DNA of 64,000 nt. Source: an uncultured Bacillota bacterium (GTDB lineage Bacteria; Bacillota; Clostridia; Christensenellales; QAND01). Positions 53,028 through 61,863 of this stretch are shown here, in pieces (position 1 is the stretch's first letter; every line of letters starts with the position of its first letter). Under the pieces are notes generated by a model. That model saw only the letters and a program-made list of their open reading frames with translations. It had not been told where the DNA came from and made no database searches. The translations under genes and the position numbers were made by a program. The DNA lies in assembly GCA_905208455.1 (NCBI GenBank), contig CAJLPK010000001.1:6209-70208 (forward strand). Reading direction: 5' to 3'.

Positions 53028-54482
53028 ATGGCAGGAAAGAAACAGCAAGGGGCGTTTGTGCAGGCGATCACGCCGATGGATGAGAATTTTTCAAGATGGT
53101 ATACGGACGTTGTGGTGCGGGCAGAGCTCATGGATTATTCCGATGTGAAGGGCTGTATGGTCATCCGTCCGTACGGCTATGGCATTTGGGAATTGATCCA
53201 AAGGGAGCTTGATGATAGGTTTAAGGCAACAGGCCATAAAAACGCATATTTTCCGTTGTTTATTCCGGAAAGCCTATTGAAAAAAGAAGCAGAGCATGTA
53301 GAGGGGTTTGCGCCCGAAGTTGCCTGGGTGACAAAGGGCGGCAATGATGAACTAGCAGAGCCGCTGGTCGTGCGCCCGACCAGCGAAACCATCATTTGTT
53401 CTATGTATGCAAAATGGGTGCAATCCTATCGGGATCTGCCGCTGCTGCTCAACCAGTGGTGCAATGTAGTGCGCTGGGAAAAGAGCACACGCCCGTTTTT
53501 GAGAACCAGCGAATTTTTGTGGCAGGAAGGGCATACTGTGCATGCTACCTATGAGGATGCACAGAGGGAAACCATGCAGATGCTGGAGGTGTACCGCGAT
53601 TTTGCCTATAATGTGCTGGCCATCCCGGTGCTGACAGGGCAAAAGACAGAGAAAGAGAAATTTGCAGGGGCAAAGGATACCTATACGATGGAGGCCATTA
53701 TGCATGATGGCCAGGCGTTGCAGATGGGGACTAGCCATAACCTGGGCCAGCATTTTGCCAAGGTATTTGACATTCAGTTTTTGGATAAGGATGGACAGCA
53801 GAAGTATGCTTGGCAGACCAGCTGGGGCGTCAGCACACGCATGATCGGCGGTTTGATTATGGTGCATGGCGACGACCGCGGCCTAAAGCTGCCGCCGAAA
53901 ATTGCGCCGGTTCAGGTCGTGATCGTGCCGGTGGCAATGCATAAGGAAGGCGTGCTGGAAAAGGCCAACGCTTTATATGAAGAACTGAAGGCAGCTGGTC
54001 TGCGTGTAGAATTGGATGACAGAGACCAGTCCCCCGGCTGGAAATTCAACGAATGGGAAATGCGCGGTGTGCCGGTCCGGCTAGAGGTAGGGCCTCGGGA
54101 TATTGAAAACGGGCAGGTCATGCTGGCGCGCCGGGATACGCACGAAAAGACAGCAGCGCCTATGGAAGGGCTGGTGCAGTCCGTTCAAGCGCTTTTGGAG
54201 GATATTCATACTACGATGCTGCGCATGGCTACCGAGCACAGGGATGCGCACATTTTCCAAGCCTCTACCATAGAGGAGGTACGGGACGCAGTTGATGTTA
54301 AGAAAGGTTTTGCGTTTTCGCCCTGGTGTGGAGAGCGTGACTGTGAAGAGCATGTAAAAGCGGAATATGGCATTACGACACGCTGCATGCCGTTTGAACT
54401 GCAGGACCAGGCGGAGGGGCATGTATGTGCCTGTTGCGGAAAGCCGGCGAAAAAGATGATTTATTGGGCGCGTGCCTATTGA
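53028..54482 (+). CDS. proS: Prolyl-tRNA synthetase (eukaryote/archaeon-like type)
   Basis: A 484-aa class II synthetase that charges tRNA-Pro. Motif 2 and nearby are VVRWEKSTRPFLRTSEFLWQEGH, and motif 3 is in RMIGGLIMVHGDDRGLKLPP. The short form lacks the bacterial editing insertion and ends in the zinc-binding C-terminal domain of the eukaryote-like ProRS (CGERDCEEHV and CACCGKPAK). GGAGGAGG precedes ATG 53028. Controlled by the T-box upstream. Confidence 0.96.
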   Translation: MAGKKQQGAFVQAITPMDENFSRWYTDVVVRAELMDYSDVKGCMVIRPYGYGIWELIQRELDDRFKATGHKNAYFPLFIPESLLKKEAEHVEGFAPEVAWVTKGGNDELAEPLVVRPTSETIICSMYAKWVQSYRDLPLLLNQWCNVVRWEKSTRPFLRTSEFLWQEGHTVHATYEDAQRETMQMLEVYRDFAYNVLAIPVLTGQKTEKEKFAGAKDTYTMEAIMHDGQALQMGTSHNLGQHFAKVFDIQFLDKDGQQKYAWQTSWGVSTRMIGGLIMVHGDDRGLKLPPKIAPVQVVIVPVAMHKEGVLEKANALYEELKAAGLRVELDDRDQSPGWKFNEWEMRGVPVRLEVGPRDIENGQVMLARRDTHEKTAAPMEGLVQSVQALLEDIHTTMLRMATEHRDAHIFQASTIEEVRDAVDVKKGFAFSPWCGERDCEEHVKAEYGITTRCMPFELQDQAEGHVCACCGKPAKKMIYWARAY

Positions 54483-54487
54483 GATGA

Positions 54488-54518
54488 GGAGAAAGCTGAA
54501 AGGCTTTCTCTTTTTTTA
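54488..54518 (+). terminator. Terminator after proS
   Basis: GAGAAAGC pairs with GCTTTCTC around TGAAAG, followed by seven T. Confidence 0.85.
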
Positions 54519-54656
54519 TTTGTATGCCACATTTTAGGGATATGCGGTGCACATTTACTTTTTTGCCTTATTTAGGATATAATATAGATTCTGACAGAAA
54601 ATAGAATCAATCATTTGCATGATATGTGCATACAAATTGTGTATGGGGGTGTTGGG

Positions 54657-56318
54657 TTGCCAAATACGGAGCAGACAAGGTTTGTGCCCAGAAGCGAGCT
54701 GCGCGAGCAGGGGCGGAGACCTAAACACACACATAGAAAGCAAGCGCCGGTACACAGCCGGCAGACAGGCCGGCCGGTACGCCATACTGCACATAAGGCA
54801 ACAAAAGCATCACAGCATGCGCTGAAAACCACCATGGTCGTTACGCTGATCATTGCAGCCAGCAAGCTGCTGGGCTTTGTACGGGAAATGGTGATGGCCG
54901 CTTATTTCGGCCGCGGCGTGGAAAGCGATGCATTTGTAACGGCTTATGGCATATTCAGCATTATGACATTGCTATTTAGCGCAGGCATTGCCTCTACCTT
55001 TATTCCGATTTATACAAAAACAAGGCTGCGGCAGGGGCAGCTGGCAGCTGATCGATATGCCAGCCAGGTGGTTACGCTATACTTTGTGGCGGGTTTGCTA
55101 GGCTCTCTTTTGGCGTATTTGTTTGCACCGGCGATCTGCTCGCTGATCTATCGCGCAGAGGTAGGGGTGGAGCTTACCATCCAGCTGACGCGGATGATGT
55201 ATCCCTCCTTGGCGTTTTATGCAGTCACGGGTGTTTTATGCAACCTACTGAATGCGAGGGAAAAATTCATTCCAGAGCAGCTGCTGGGATTCATTTTGTC
55301 CGCCTGCTTGATTACCGCCATCGTTCTGTTCAAGGATATCCGTATGGTGGGCATAGCGGTGTCGGTGACAGGGGTGACGCAGACGATCATCCTGCTGCCG
55401 TTTTTGCGGGGGCACTTTCGCTACCGGCCGCACCTTACGGTACGGGAGCCTAAGATACGCCGCACCTTTGTGCTGGCCATTCCGGCGCTGATTAGCATGG
55501 CGTTTGATGAAATCAATCACCAGATAGACCGTATGATTGGGTCTTCACTGGGGGTTGGGGTCGTAACAGCGCTTAGCAAATCCTATTCGCTGGTTACCAC
55601 TGCGCTGGGCATCTTGATTGTTCCGATCACAACGATTACATTCAGCAGGCTGAGCCGCATCGTAGCAAAACGAAAGAAAAATGATTTCAGCCAAGCTGTG
55701 CGGCAAAGCATAGAGATCATTGCGCTGGTCACTATGCCGGTTATCGTACTGGGCGTTGTGATGCAAAAGGACATCATTGCAGTCGCTTTCCAGCGCGGCG
55801 CGTTTACCGCAGAGGATACGGCCTTTACCGCGCCGGTTTTTGCGATGTATATTGCAGGATTATTCTTTTTTGGGCTAAGAAATTTTTTGAGCCGTGTTTT
55901 TTATTCCTTGCAGGATACCCGTACCCCTATGCGGGTCGGGATTGTAAGCGTATGTGTAAACATTGCGCTGAACCTTACATTGTCACGCATAATCGGGGCT
56001 ATGGGCTTGACGCTTGCCACAACAACGGCTGCTTTGACAGGCGCTACCTTGCAGCTGATTCTATTGCATAAAAAAATGGGCTCTTTAGGATTGCGCAGCG
56101 TGGTAGGGCAGATCCTTCGCATACTCATTTCCTTGGCGGCAGCTACGGTGATTTTGCTGCTTGTGCTCGGCCTTTTACCGGCGCACAATGGGGAAACCTT
56201 AACAGGCCTCTTGCGTTTGTTTGCGGGGGCGGCTTCCTTCCTGGCGGTGTACTTAGGTGCGACGATGGTGCTGGGAGTTCGCAGCACAAGGCAGCTGATC
56301 CACATGGTAAAGAAATAA
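54657..56318 (+). CDS. murJ: Lipid II flippase MurJ
   Basis: A MurJ/MviN-family flippase of about 553 aa with 14 or so transmembrane segments; it moves lipid II across the membrane. SKLLGFVREMVMAAYFGRG, DAFVTAYGIFSIM, ASTFIPIYT and LSRVFYSLQDTRTPM are family motifs. A basic, hydrophilic N-terminal stretch of about 60 residues precedes the first membrane segment. TTG 54657 is chosen because GGGGGTG lies just upstream; the in-frame ATG at 54615 is possible. Confidence 0.93.
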   Translation: MPNTEQTRFVPRSELREQGRRPKHTHRKQAPVHSRQTGRPVRHTAHKATKASQHALKTTMVVTLIIAASKLLGFVREMVMAAYFGRGVESDAFVTAYGIFSIMTLLFSAGIASTFIPIYTKTRLRQGQLAADRYASQVVTLYFVAGLLGSLLAYLFAPAICSLIYRAEVGVELTIQLTRMMYPSLAFYAVTGVLCNLLNAREKFIPEQLLGFILSACLITAIVLFKDIRMVGIAVSVTGVTQTIILLPFLRGHFRYRPHLTVREPKIRRTFVLAIPALISMAFDEINHQIDRMIGSSLGVGVVTALSKSYSLVTTALGILIVPITTITFSRLSRIVAKRKKNDFSQAVRQSIEIIALVTMPVIVLGVVMQKDIIAVAFQRGAFTAEDTAFTAPVFAMYIAGLFFFGLRNFLSRVFYSLQDTRTPMRVGIVSVCVNIALNLTLSRIIGAMGLTLATTTAALTGATLQLILLHKKMGSLGLRSVVGQILRILISLAAATVILLLVLGLLPAHNGETLTGLLRLFAGAASFLAVYLGATMVLGVRSTRQLIHMVKK

Positions 56319-56346
56319 AAAAAGGACGGGGTTCCCGTCCTTTTTA
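56316..56346. terminator. Bidirectional terminator between murJ and degV
   Basis: AAAGGACGGG pairs with CCCGTCCTTT around GTT, with A/T tracts for both converging genes. Confidence 0.85.
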
Positions 56347-57186
56347 TTCTGCCTTTACATAGGCGAACCCAACGCAGCCCGGGCCTGTATGGGTGCCGAT
56401 GACAGGCCCTACATCGCAGAGAATATAAGGCTCCACACTGCAATGAGCGGAAATGGCGGAGATGAGATCCGGGACAGCCTCCGGGGCATTGGCATGGGCA
56501 AAGGCAAAGCCATATTGCGGATCAGCCGGCTCACGCTCTAAAAGATGCACTAAGTGGCGGAAAGCGCTTTTATAGCCTCTGGATTTGCTGACAGAGACCA
56601 CAGCGCCATCCTTGATGCCAACGATGGGCTTTAGCTGAAGCATCGTGCCGACCGCAGCGGCAGAGGCGGACAAGCGGCCCCCTTTGTGCAGGTATTTGAG
56701 CGTAGCCACTACGCCATAGACAGCCAAGCGGTCCTTGATGCTGTCTAAGGCTTGGCAGATTTCCTCAGCAGACTTTCCTTCGTCCCGCAGCTTGGCGGCA
56801 TGGCGCAGCAAGAGCACATTGCCGAAGCTGACGTTCATCGTGTCCACAAGATGGATTTTGTCGCTTTGCAGCTGCTCTTTGGCAATAACGGCAGACTGGA
56901 ACGTGCCGCTTAACCGGCTGGAAAGAAAAATACCGACGATTTCATGGCCTTGTTCCAATTCCGGCTGAAAACGCGCGATAAAGGCCTCGGGATTCAGCTG
57001 GCTTGTAGTGGGCAGATCATGGCTCTGGCTCAGCTTTTGATAAAAGGCCTCGGGGCTCAGCTCTACCTTATCCAGATACTGTTCCTCGCCAAAATAGACC
57101 GATAGAGGGATACATTCAATATCCAGCTCTTGAAGCTGGGATAGGCTGAGGTCGCAAGTGCTGTCTGTGATGATGCGGATCGACAT
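56344..57186 (-). CDS. DegV-family fatty-acid-binding protein (FakB-like)
   Basis: A 280-aa DegV protein. ITDSTCDLSLSQLQELDIE starts it; TSQLNPEAFIARF, SSRLSGTFQSAVIA and LKYLHKGGRLSASAAAVGT are the lipid-binding landmarks, and THTGPGCVGFAYV ends it. DegV/FakB proteins hold a fatty acid for phosphorylation by FakA. It is 8 bp behind a FabT-like regulator on the same strand, which ties it to exogenous fatty acid use. AAAGGAGG lies upstream of ATG 57186. Confidence 0.92.
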   Translation of the reverse strand: MSIRIITDSTCDLSLSQLQELDIECIPLSVYFGEEQYLDKVELSPEAFYQKLSQSHDLPTTSQLNPEAFIARFQPELEQGHEIVGIFLSSRLSGTFQSAVIAKEQLQSDKIHLVDTMNVSFGNVLLLRHAAKLRDEGKSAEEICQALDSIKDRLAVYGVVATLKYLHKGGRLSASAAAVGTMLQLKPIVGIKDGAVVSVSKSRGYKSAFRHLVHLLEREPADPQYGFAFAHANAPEAVPDLISAISAHCSVEPYILCDVGPVIGTHTGPGCVGFAYVKAE

Positions 57187-57193
57187 GGGAAGG

Positions 57194-57664
57194 TCAATCC
57201 TCCTTTCCTTCATTGGATTTTTCGGAAAAATAATGCTGTATGGCATCCAGGGCCTTGACCAAGGCTCGAAGCTCTTCGCCATTTAGCGCCTGGATCACAG
57301 AGGAAATCATATCGTGATGAAAAGCGGCATGAATGCGGTTTGCCTCCAGCCCCTTTTCGGTAGGGCAAAGCAGGACAGAACGCTTATCCTTTGTGCCGCG
57401 CTTTCTTTGCAGATAGCCTTTTTTGATAAGCGGGCCAACGGCCGTTGTCAGGCTGCCGGCGGTAATGCCGAGAAGCGGAGCGATCACGCTTGGCCTGCTG
57501 TCCTTTTCCGTCTGTGCCTGGCAAACCGCTTCAATGACATGGATCTCACGGATGGAGAGATCGCTAAGGGAACCGCGGCATAATACGCGCCCCTCAATGC
57601 GCAAAATTTCGTTGAACGCGCCGACAAGAAATTCATTGAGCGCTGCATAGGTCAGATCCTGCAC
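57194..57664 (-). CDS. MarR-family regulator, FabT-like
   Basis: A 156-aa MarR regulator. LNEFLVGAFNEILRIEGRVL at the N-terminus, LSIREIHVIEAV, LLGITAGSLTTAVGPLIKKGY and RKRGTKDKRSVLLCPTEKG match FabT, the fatty-acid synthesis repressor of Firmicutes. No fab genes are near, but the next gene is a DegV fatty-acid-binding protein. The start is GTG 57664 with AAAAGGAGG. Twin TTTGAACTTCAAA palindromes flank its promoter, so it is probably autoregulated. Confidence 0.85.
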   Translation of the reverse strand: MQDLTYAALNEFLVGAFNEILRIEGRVLCRGSLSDLSIREIHVIEAVCQAQTEKDSRPSVIAPLLGITAGSLTTAVGPLIKKGYLQRKRGTKDKRSVLLCPTEKGLEANRIHAAFHHDMISSVIQALNGEELRALVKALDAIQHYFSEKSNEGKED

Positions 57665-57683
57665 ACGGCAGCCTCCTTTTTTG

Positions 57684-57696
57684 TTTGAACTTCAAA
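57684..57696. promoter_or_regulatory. Downstream operator of the FabT-like gene
   Basis: TTTGAACTTCAAA is a 6-1-6 palindrome located past the -10 box and before the ribosome binding site. Confidence 0.65.
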
Positions 57697-57712
57697 ATAA
57701 ATGATGGAATAC

Positions 57713-57741
57713 AGCATAGCACAAGAACACGCAAAAGGCAA
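57713..57741 (-). promoter_or_regulatory. Promoter of the FabT-like/degV operon
   Basis: On the minus strand TTGCCT (57736-57741) and TATGCT (57713-57718) are separated by 17 bp. Confidence 0.6.
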
Positions 57742-57747
57742 GTGTAT

Positions 57748-57760
57748 TTTGAACTTCAAA
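57748..57760. promoter_or_regulatory. Upstream operator of the FabT-like gene
   Basis: A second, identical TTTGAACTTCAAA palindrome lies just upstream of the -35 box, 64 bp from the first. Confidence 0.65.
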
Positions 57761-57761
57761 G

Positions 57762-57790
57762 GAAAAGCCCCGCCGAAGCGAGGCCTGGTA
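57762..57790 (-). terminator. Terminator after the MerR/TipAS gene
   Basis: On the minus strand GCCTCGC pairs with GCGGGGC around TTCG, followed by TTTT. Confidence 0.65.
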
Positions 57791-57801
57791 GCATCTTAGC
57801 A

Positions 57802-58557
57802 TTAGGAGCAGGCAGCGAGGATGGCATCGTGCAGAAATTGCGCAGCGCCGGGAGCGATCGCATCATAATAGGCAGTAAAGCGCTGGTCTGATAAATACAG
57901 GGCAGCGAGGCCTTTGTGCGCTTGCTTAGTATAGGAAGGCCAATAATGGCAGAGCCATTGCTTATGCAAGGAAAAGGCCTTTTGCGCCAAAAGGCCGGTG
58001 GCGTCGCCTTCCAATACTGCTTTGTACAGCAAGCCTTCCAGCTGTGCGGACAAGGCTTGCGCCTGTTGATATTGTGCCGGGGTCATGGCTTGCAGCTTTG
58101 CATGGGCCTTTGCAATTTCATCATGCCCGTACAGCTGGGAAAGCTCTTCTCCGTACACGGCCTTATTTTCCTGTAAAATCGTTTGTTTTAGGGCTGTAAA
58201 TTGTAATGGATCCTGCATAGTATATTCTCCTTTCATAGAGGAAAGAGCGATTTTTACATGGCGAATGAGAATGCCAAGTTCATCATATTGGCTATATAGG
58301 TCTGAAAGGTGGGCATGGAGCAATGCCGAGCGTTCAGACATAGAGGCGTGCAATAGGCGGCGGATCGTGTTGAGAGGTACCTGCAAAGCACGGTAAAATA
58401 AAATGGTCTGCAAAGCGGTAACGGCAGCATCGTCGTAGTACCGATAGCGAGTATCATCGATTCTTGTAGGCTTTAACAGACCGATTTCATCATAATACCT
58501 CAGCGTCCTGGCACTGAGGCCGGATAATTGGCAAAGCTCATGCAGACTGTATTCCAT
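57802..58557 (-). CDS. MerR-family regulator with TipAS-type drug-binding domain
   Basis: A 251-aa MerR regulator. YSLHELCQLSGLSARTLRYYDEIGLL and RYRYYDDAAVTALQTILFYR form the winged helix; a coiled coil runs to about residue 108. Residues about 140-251 (EIAKAHAKLQAMTPAQY, then WLCHYWPSYTKQAHKGLA) match the TipAS domain that binds thiopeptide-like or other drugs. The regulated genes are unknown. AAGGAGGGA precedes the ATG. Confidence 0.9.
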   Translation of the reverse strand: MEYSLHELCQLSGLSARTLRYYDEIGLLKPTRIDDTRYRYYDDAAVTALQTILFYRALQVPLNTIRRLLHASMSERSALLHAHLSDLYSQYDELGILIRHVKIALSSMKGEYTMQDPLQFTALKQTILQENKAVYGEELSQLYGHDEIAKAHAKLQAMTPAQYQQAQALSAQLEGLLYKAVLEGDATGLLAQKAFSLHKQWLCHYWPSYTKQAHKGLAALYLSDQRFTAYYDAIAPGAAQFLHDAILAACS

Positions 58558-58733
58558 GAAAATCCCTCCTTACTCGAACTAAGCATAAAGCATAACGCAG
58601 CGGCAGAGTCAACTCTTTTTTTGATTACAGAAAAGTAGGACGAGGAAAACCAGCGGGGCCTGGTTTTTATTCATTGAGGTACGAAAAAAATGGTGATACA
58701 ATCGTAGTAAATGAGGAAGGAAGGGTAGAAAAG

Positions 58734-59564
58734 ATGATTCAAGACATTGCACCGCATCAGTATGACAATACATTTCGTATGCAAACACCGCATGCACAGG
58801 ATATCGTGCTGTATTATGAAAAGCAGAATGCATTGTTCCAGCACACAGAGCAGGGGGATGCTTTGCCGAGATTTGAGTCGTTTGACGAAGAAATCAAAAA
58901 GCAGGCACAGTACCTATTCAGCATTGACGGCATTGGCTTTTACCTGGTAAATCAGATGGAAGTACCCCAAGAGGGAGGCTTTTTCATGCAGCCGACTAGG
59001 GTATTCCGCAGCTTTGAGCCGCAGTGGATGGCTTTTGGCGGCATTACCGGCAGCCAGATCTATCGGTGGGAAAGAGCGCATAGATTCTGCGGCAAATGCG
59101 GCAGCATCATGCAAAGCAGCGAAGTAGAGCGGGCGATGGTCTGCACCAACTGCGGGTATACGGAATATCCGAAAATTTCGCCTGCTGTCATTGTTGCCAT
59201 CCATCATGGAGATAAACTGCTGATGGCACGCAATGTTTCCTCGCCCCCCGGGAAATTTGCCTTGATCGCGGGCTTTGTAGAGATCGGAGAGACATTTGAG
59301 CAGACAGTACGTCGTGAGGTCATGGAGGAGGTAGGGCTGAAGGTCAAAAACATCCGTTATTACAAAAGCCAGCCGTGGTCCTTTTCCGATACCGTGATGA
59401 TTGGGTTTACCGCAGAGCTGGATGGTGAGGATGAAACCCTGTTTTTACAGGAAAGCGAACTGGCGGAGGCACACTGGTTCCAAAGGGAGGATATCCCAGA
59501 GCCTGCGTCGTTGGCGAGCATCGGCAGCGAATTGATCAACGGCTTCCGAACGGGAAAATTCTAA
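58734..59564 (+). CDS. nudC: NAD(+) diphosphatase NudC
   Basis: A 276-aa Nudix hydrolase that cleaves NADH/NAD and may remove NAD caps from RNA. The start MIQDIAPHQYDN is family-typical. Four cysteines (CGKCG and CTNCG, about 120-145) bind zinc. The Nudix box reads GFVEIGETFEQTVRREVMEE followed by VG, and SQPWSFSDTVMIGF gives the SQPWPFPxS-type NudC signature. ATG 58734 is preferred; an upstream TTG at 58674 would add 20 unconserved residues. Good fit throughout. Confidence 0.93.
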   Translation: MIQDIAPHQYDNTFRMQTPHAQDIVLYYEKQNALFQHTEQGDALPRFESFDEEIKKQAQYLFSIDGIGFYLVNQMEVPQEGGFFMQPTRVFRSFEPQWMAFGGITGSQIYRWERAHRFCGKCGSIMQSSEVERAMVCTNCGYTEYPKISPAVIVAIHHGDKLLMARNVSSPPGKFALIAGFVEIGETFEQTVRREVMEEVGLKVKNIRYYKSQPWSFSDTVMIGFTAELDGEDETLFLQESELAEAHWFQREDIPEPASLASIGSELINGFRTGKF

Positions 59565-59658
59565 TTCTTCTGCAATCTATTTTGCGGGAAAGCGCAGCGG
59601 CATAAGTGGGAAACAAAAAGCGTGTTTTTTTGGGCCGCGTTTTGGCTGTATATCGAAC

Positions 59659-60521
59659 CTATACTTCCTCTTCGCGTATGATTTCGTTGAGCGTATGCTT
59701 TGCATTGAGAGAGAGTAAGGCATCCGTATCGTTGTATGTGATAAGGGCCTTCCATAAAGCCCAGCCGCGAGCCCTCTGTATGGTTCCCTGATCCAGCCCT
59801 TGTAAAAAATAAGCCCTATCCTGCTGAGAGAAAAAGGTCCAAGCCATGGCATAATCGCAGGCCGGATCGCCGATGCCCATGATGCCGAAATCGATGACTC
59901 CGCATAACGATCCATTCTTTACCAAGAGGTTCCCCGGCGCAATATCGCCATGGAGCCAAACCGGGGGCCCCTCCCATTGAGAGCGGGTCGCTTGCATCCA
60001 TTTCTTTTGTAAAAGAGAAACCGGGAGGATACTGTGAAGCGATTGAAGGGCATTTTCTACCTGCTCATGGTACACACGGGGGCTTGTGCCTCTGTAAAAA
60101 TTGTGTTTTCCGGCTGCGGGGGCGCCTGTAACATCTATCGCTTGCAGCATACGAAGAAAGTTGGCCAAATCGACAGCAAAACGCTTGGGGTCACCGATGT
60201 TTTTTGCATGGGCGGGCTCGCCCTCTATGTACCGATAGACCGCCCAGGGAAAGGGATAGTATGCGCTGGGCTTCCCCTGTGCAACGGGGCAGGAGATCGG
60301 GAAAGGGAGATGGTTAGCCAAAAGGGCAGCCATTTTGCCTCCTTTTCGATTTGCGGCACATAGTCAGGCCCGCTGGGCAATCGGATCGTCATTTTGTCTC
60401 CCAGATGGAAGGTTCTGTTGTCGTGGCCGCTTTGCGCAACGGGACGGATCGGGAGCGCTGCCCATTTTGGAAATTGGTCCTTGATAAGCTGCTGTGCCAA
60501 TTCTGTTGAAATATCCGTCAT
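59659..60521 (-). pseudogene. Aminoglycoside phosphotransferase-family protein, frameshifted
   Basis: The first part (MTDISTELAQQLIKDQF, then DNRTFHLGDKMTIRLPSG and QIEKEAKWLP) and the second (LLANHLPFPIS onward) are in different frames. Inserting one base in the GGG run at 60324-60326 joins them into a protein of about 287 aa. The second part has WLHGDIAPGNLLVKNG (catalytic Asp) and VIDFGIMGIGDPACD (metal-binding Asp). AGGAGG precedes ATG 60521. It is a recent frameshift or a sequencing error; the substrate is unknown. Confidence 0.8.
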
Positions 60522-60625
60522 ACCATCCTCCTGAAAATAAAAGTCTGCGCATATCGTTATCATGTAGCATAGTCGTAGAGATGGGCATTTGCAGCCGGAT
60601 GGCAAAGAGAGAATAGGGTTGTAAC

Positions 60626-60664
60626 AAAAAATCGCAAACTGTGTATACAGCTTGCGATTTTATA
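60626..60664. terminator. Terminator after tRNA-Ala
   Basis: AAAATCGCAAGCTG pairs with CAGTTTGCGATTTT, with T tracts on both strands. Confidence 0.8.
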
Positions 60665-60679
60665 CAGCATATCTGCTGT

Positions 60680-60756
60680 TGGTGGAGCTTACCGGATTCG
60701 AACCGGTGATCTCTACACTGCCAGTGTAGCGCGATAGCCAACTTCGCCAAAGCCCC
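60680..60756 (-). tRNA. tRNA-Ala (anticodon GGC)
   Basis: On the minus strand GGGGCTT pairs with AAGCTCC (one G-U), followed by discriminator A and encoded CCA. The anticodon stem CTACA/TGTAG encloses CTGGCAG, giving GGC, which reads GCC/GCU. The GGTTCGAATCC T-arm is standard. Confidence 0.93.
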
Positions 60757-60861
60757 GAGAACGTCTGTTATAGTACCATAAAAAGAAATTTTTGTAAAGG
60801 GGTTTCTTTTGTTTCTTTGCAATGTCTGGTATGATAAAGCGAATAAGAGAGGGAGAAACCT

Positions 60862-61863
60862 ATGAGATATAAAGGCAGGGCACTATGGCTGGGACTATGC
60901 TGTATGCTGTTGGCAGCGGGCTGCGCAAGGACGGGGAATACGGTGCGTGGGTTTGCCATGGACACAGTAACAGCGATTACTGTATATAAAAAGGAAGACG
61001 AAAAGGCAGCACAGGCAGCTTTGAGCAAGCTGGAGGAATGGGAAACCCAATGGTCGGCGGATAGGGAAGACAGCGTGGTATACAAAATCAACCACGGACA
61101 AGCACAGATGGTTTCCCAGCCTACGATGGAGATGCTCCAGTTGGGACAGGCGCTGGAAACCAAAACACAGGGGGCCTACACCCTGGCGGTACGGCCATTG
61201 GTAGAGCTATGGCATATCAAGGATAGAACGCCGGAGGAGGCGCTGCCCACACAGGCTCAGATAGAGCGGGCAAAAGCCCTTTGCAGGCAGGCAGAATTTA
61301 CGATACAGCCGCAAGAGGATGGCTCAGGCTTGGTGACGGCACAGGAGGGGGCGGGGCTGGATCTCGGCAGTATGGCAAAAGGGAAAGCCGCGGACATGCT
61401 CAAAGCATATTTGCAGGAACAGGGCGTGCAAGATGCCTTAATCGATCTGGGCGGCAATGTTTGTATTGTGGGGGATAGAGCCTATGAAATTGGGATACAG
61501 GATCCCAGAAACGAGCAGTCAATTTTTGCACTTTTGAAGGTACAGGGAAAAAGCGTCGTGACTAGCGGCGATTATCAACGGTATGTGGAGATAGAACAAA
61601 CGCGCTATCACCATATTTTAGATGCGTGTACCGGCCGGCCGGCAAACAACGGGCTTATCAGCGTAACCATTGTGGGCGAGGACGGCATGGTCTGCGATGC
61701 GCTGTCGACAGCGGTTTTTTTGGCAGGGGAGCAAAAGGGCTTGGCATTGGTGAAAGCCTATGGCGTAGAAGCCGTATTGGTAAAGGAAGATAAAAAGGTG
61801 ATCGTGACGGACGGACTAAAGGATAGCTTTACATTGCAAGGACGGGGTTATACGCTGCAATGA
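60862..61863 (+). CDS. apbE: FAD:protein FMN transferase ApbE
   Basis: A 333-aa lipoprotein that attaches FMN to threonine residues of target flavoproteins such as RNF/NQR subunits. The signal sequence ends in LLAAGC (C21). Family landmarks are AMDTVTAITVY, GAGLDLGSMAKGKAADML, DLGGNVCIVG and HHILDACTGRP, then VCDALSTAVFLAG. No Rnf genes lie nearby. Its stop overlaps the Gx-transporter start as ATGA. Confidence 0.95.
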   Translation: MRYKGRALWLGLCCMLLAAGCARTGNTVRGFAMDTVTAITVYKKEDEKAAQAALSKLEEWETQWSADREDSVVYKINHGQAQMVSQPTMEMLQLGQALETKTQGAYTLAVRPLVELWHIKDRTPEEALPTQAQIERAKALCRQAEFTIQPQEDGSGLVTAQEGAGLDLGSMAKGKAADMLKAYLQEQGVQDALIDLGGNVCIVGDRAYEIGIQDPRNEQSIFALLKVQGKSVVTSGDYQRYVEIEQTRYHHILDACTGRPANNGLISVTIVGEDGMVCDALSTAVFLAGEQKGLALVKAYGVEAVLVKEDKKVIVTDGLKDSFTLQGRGYTLQ

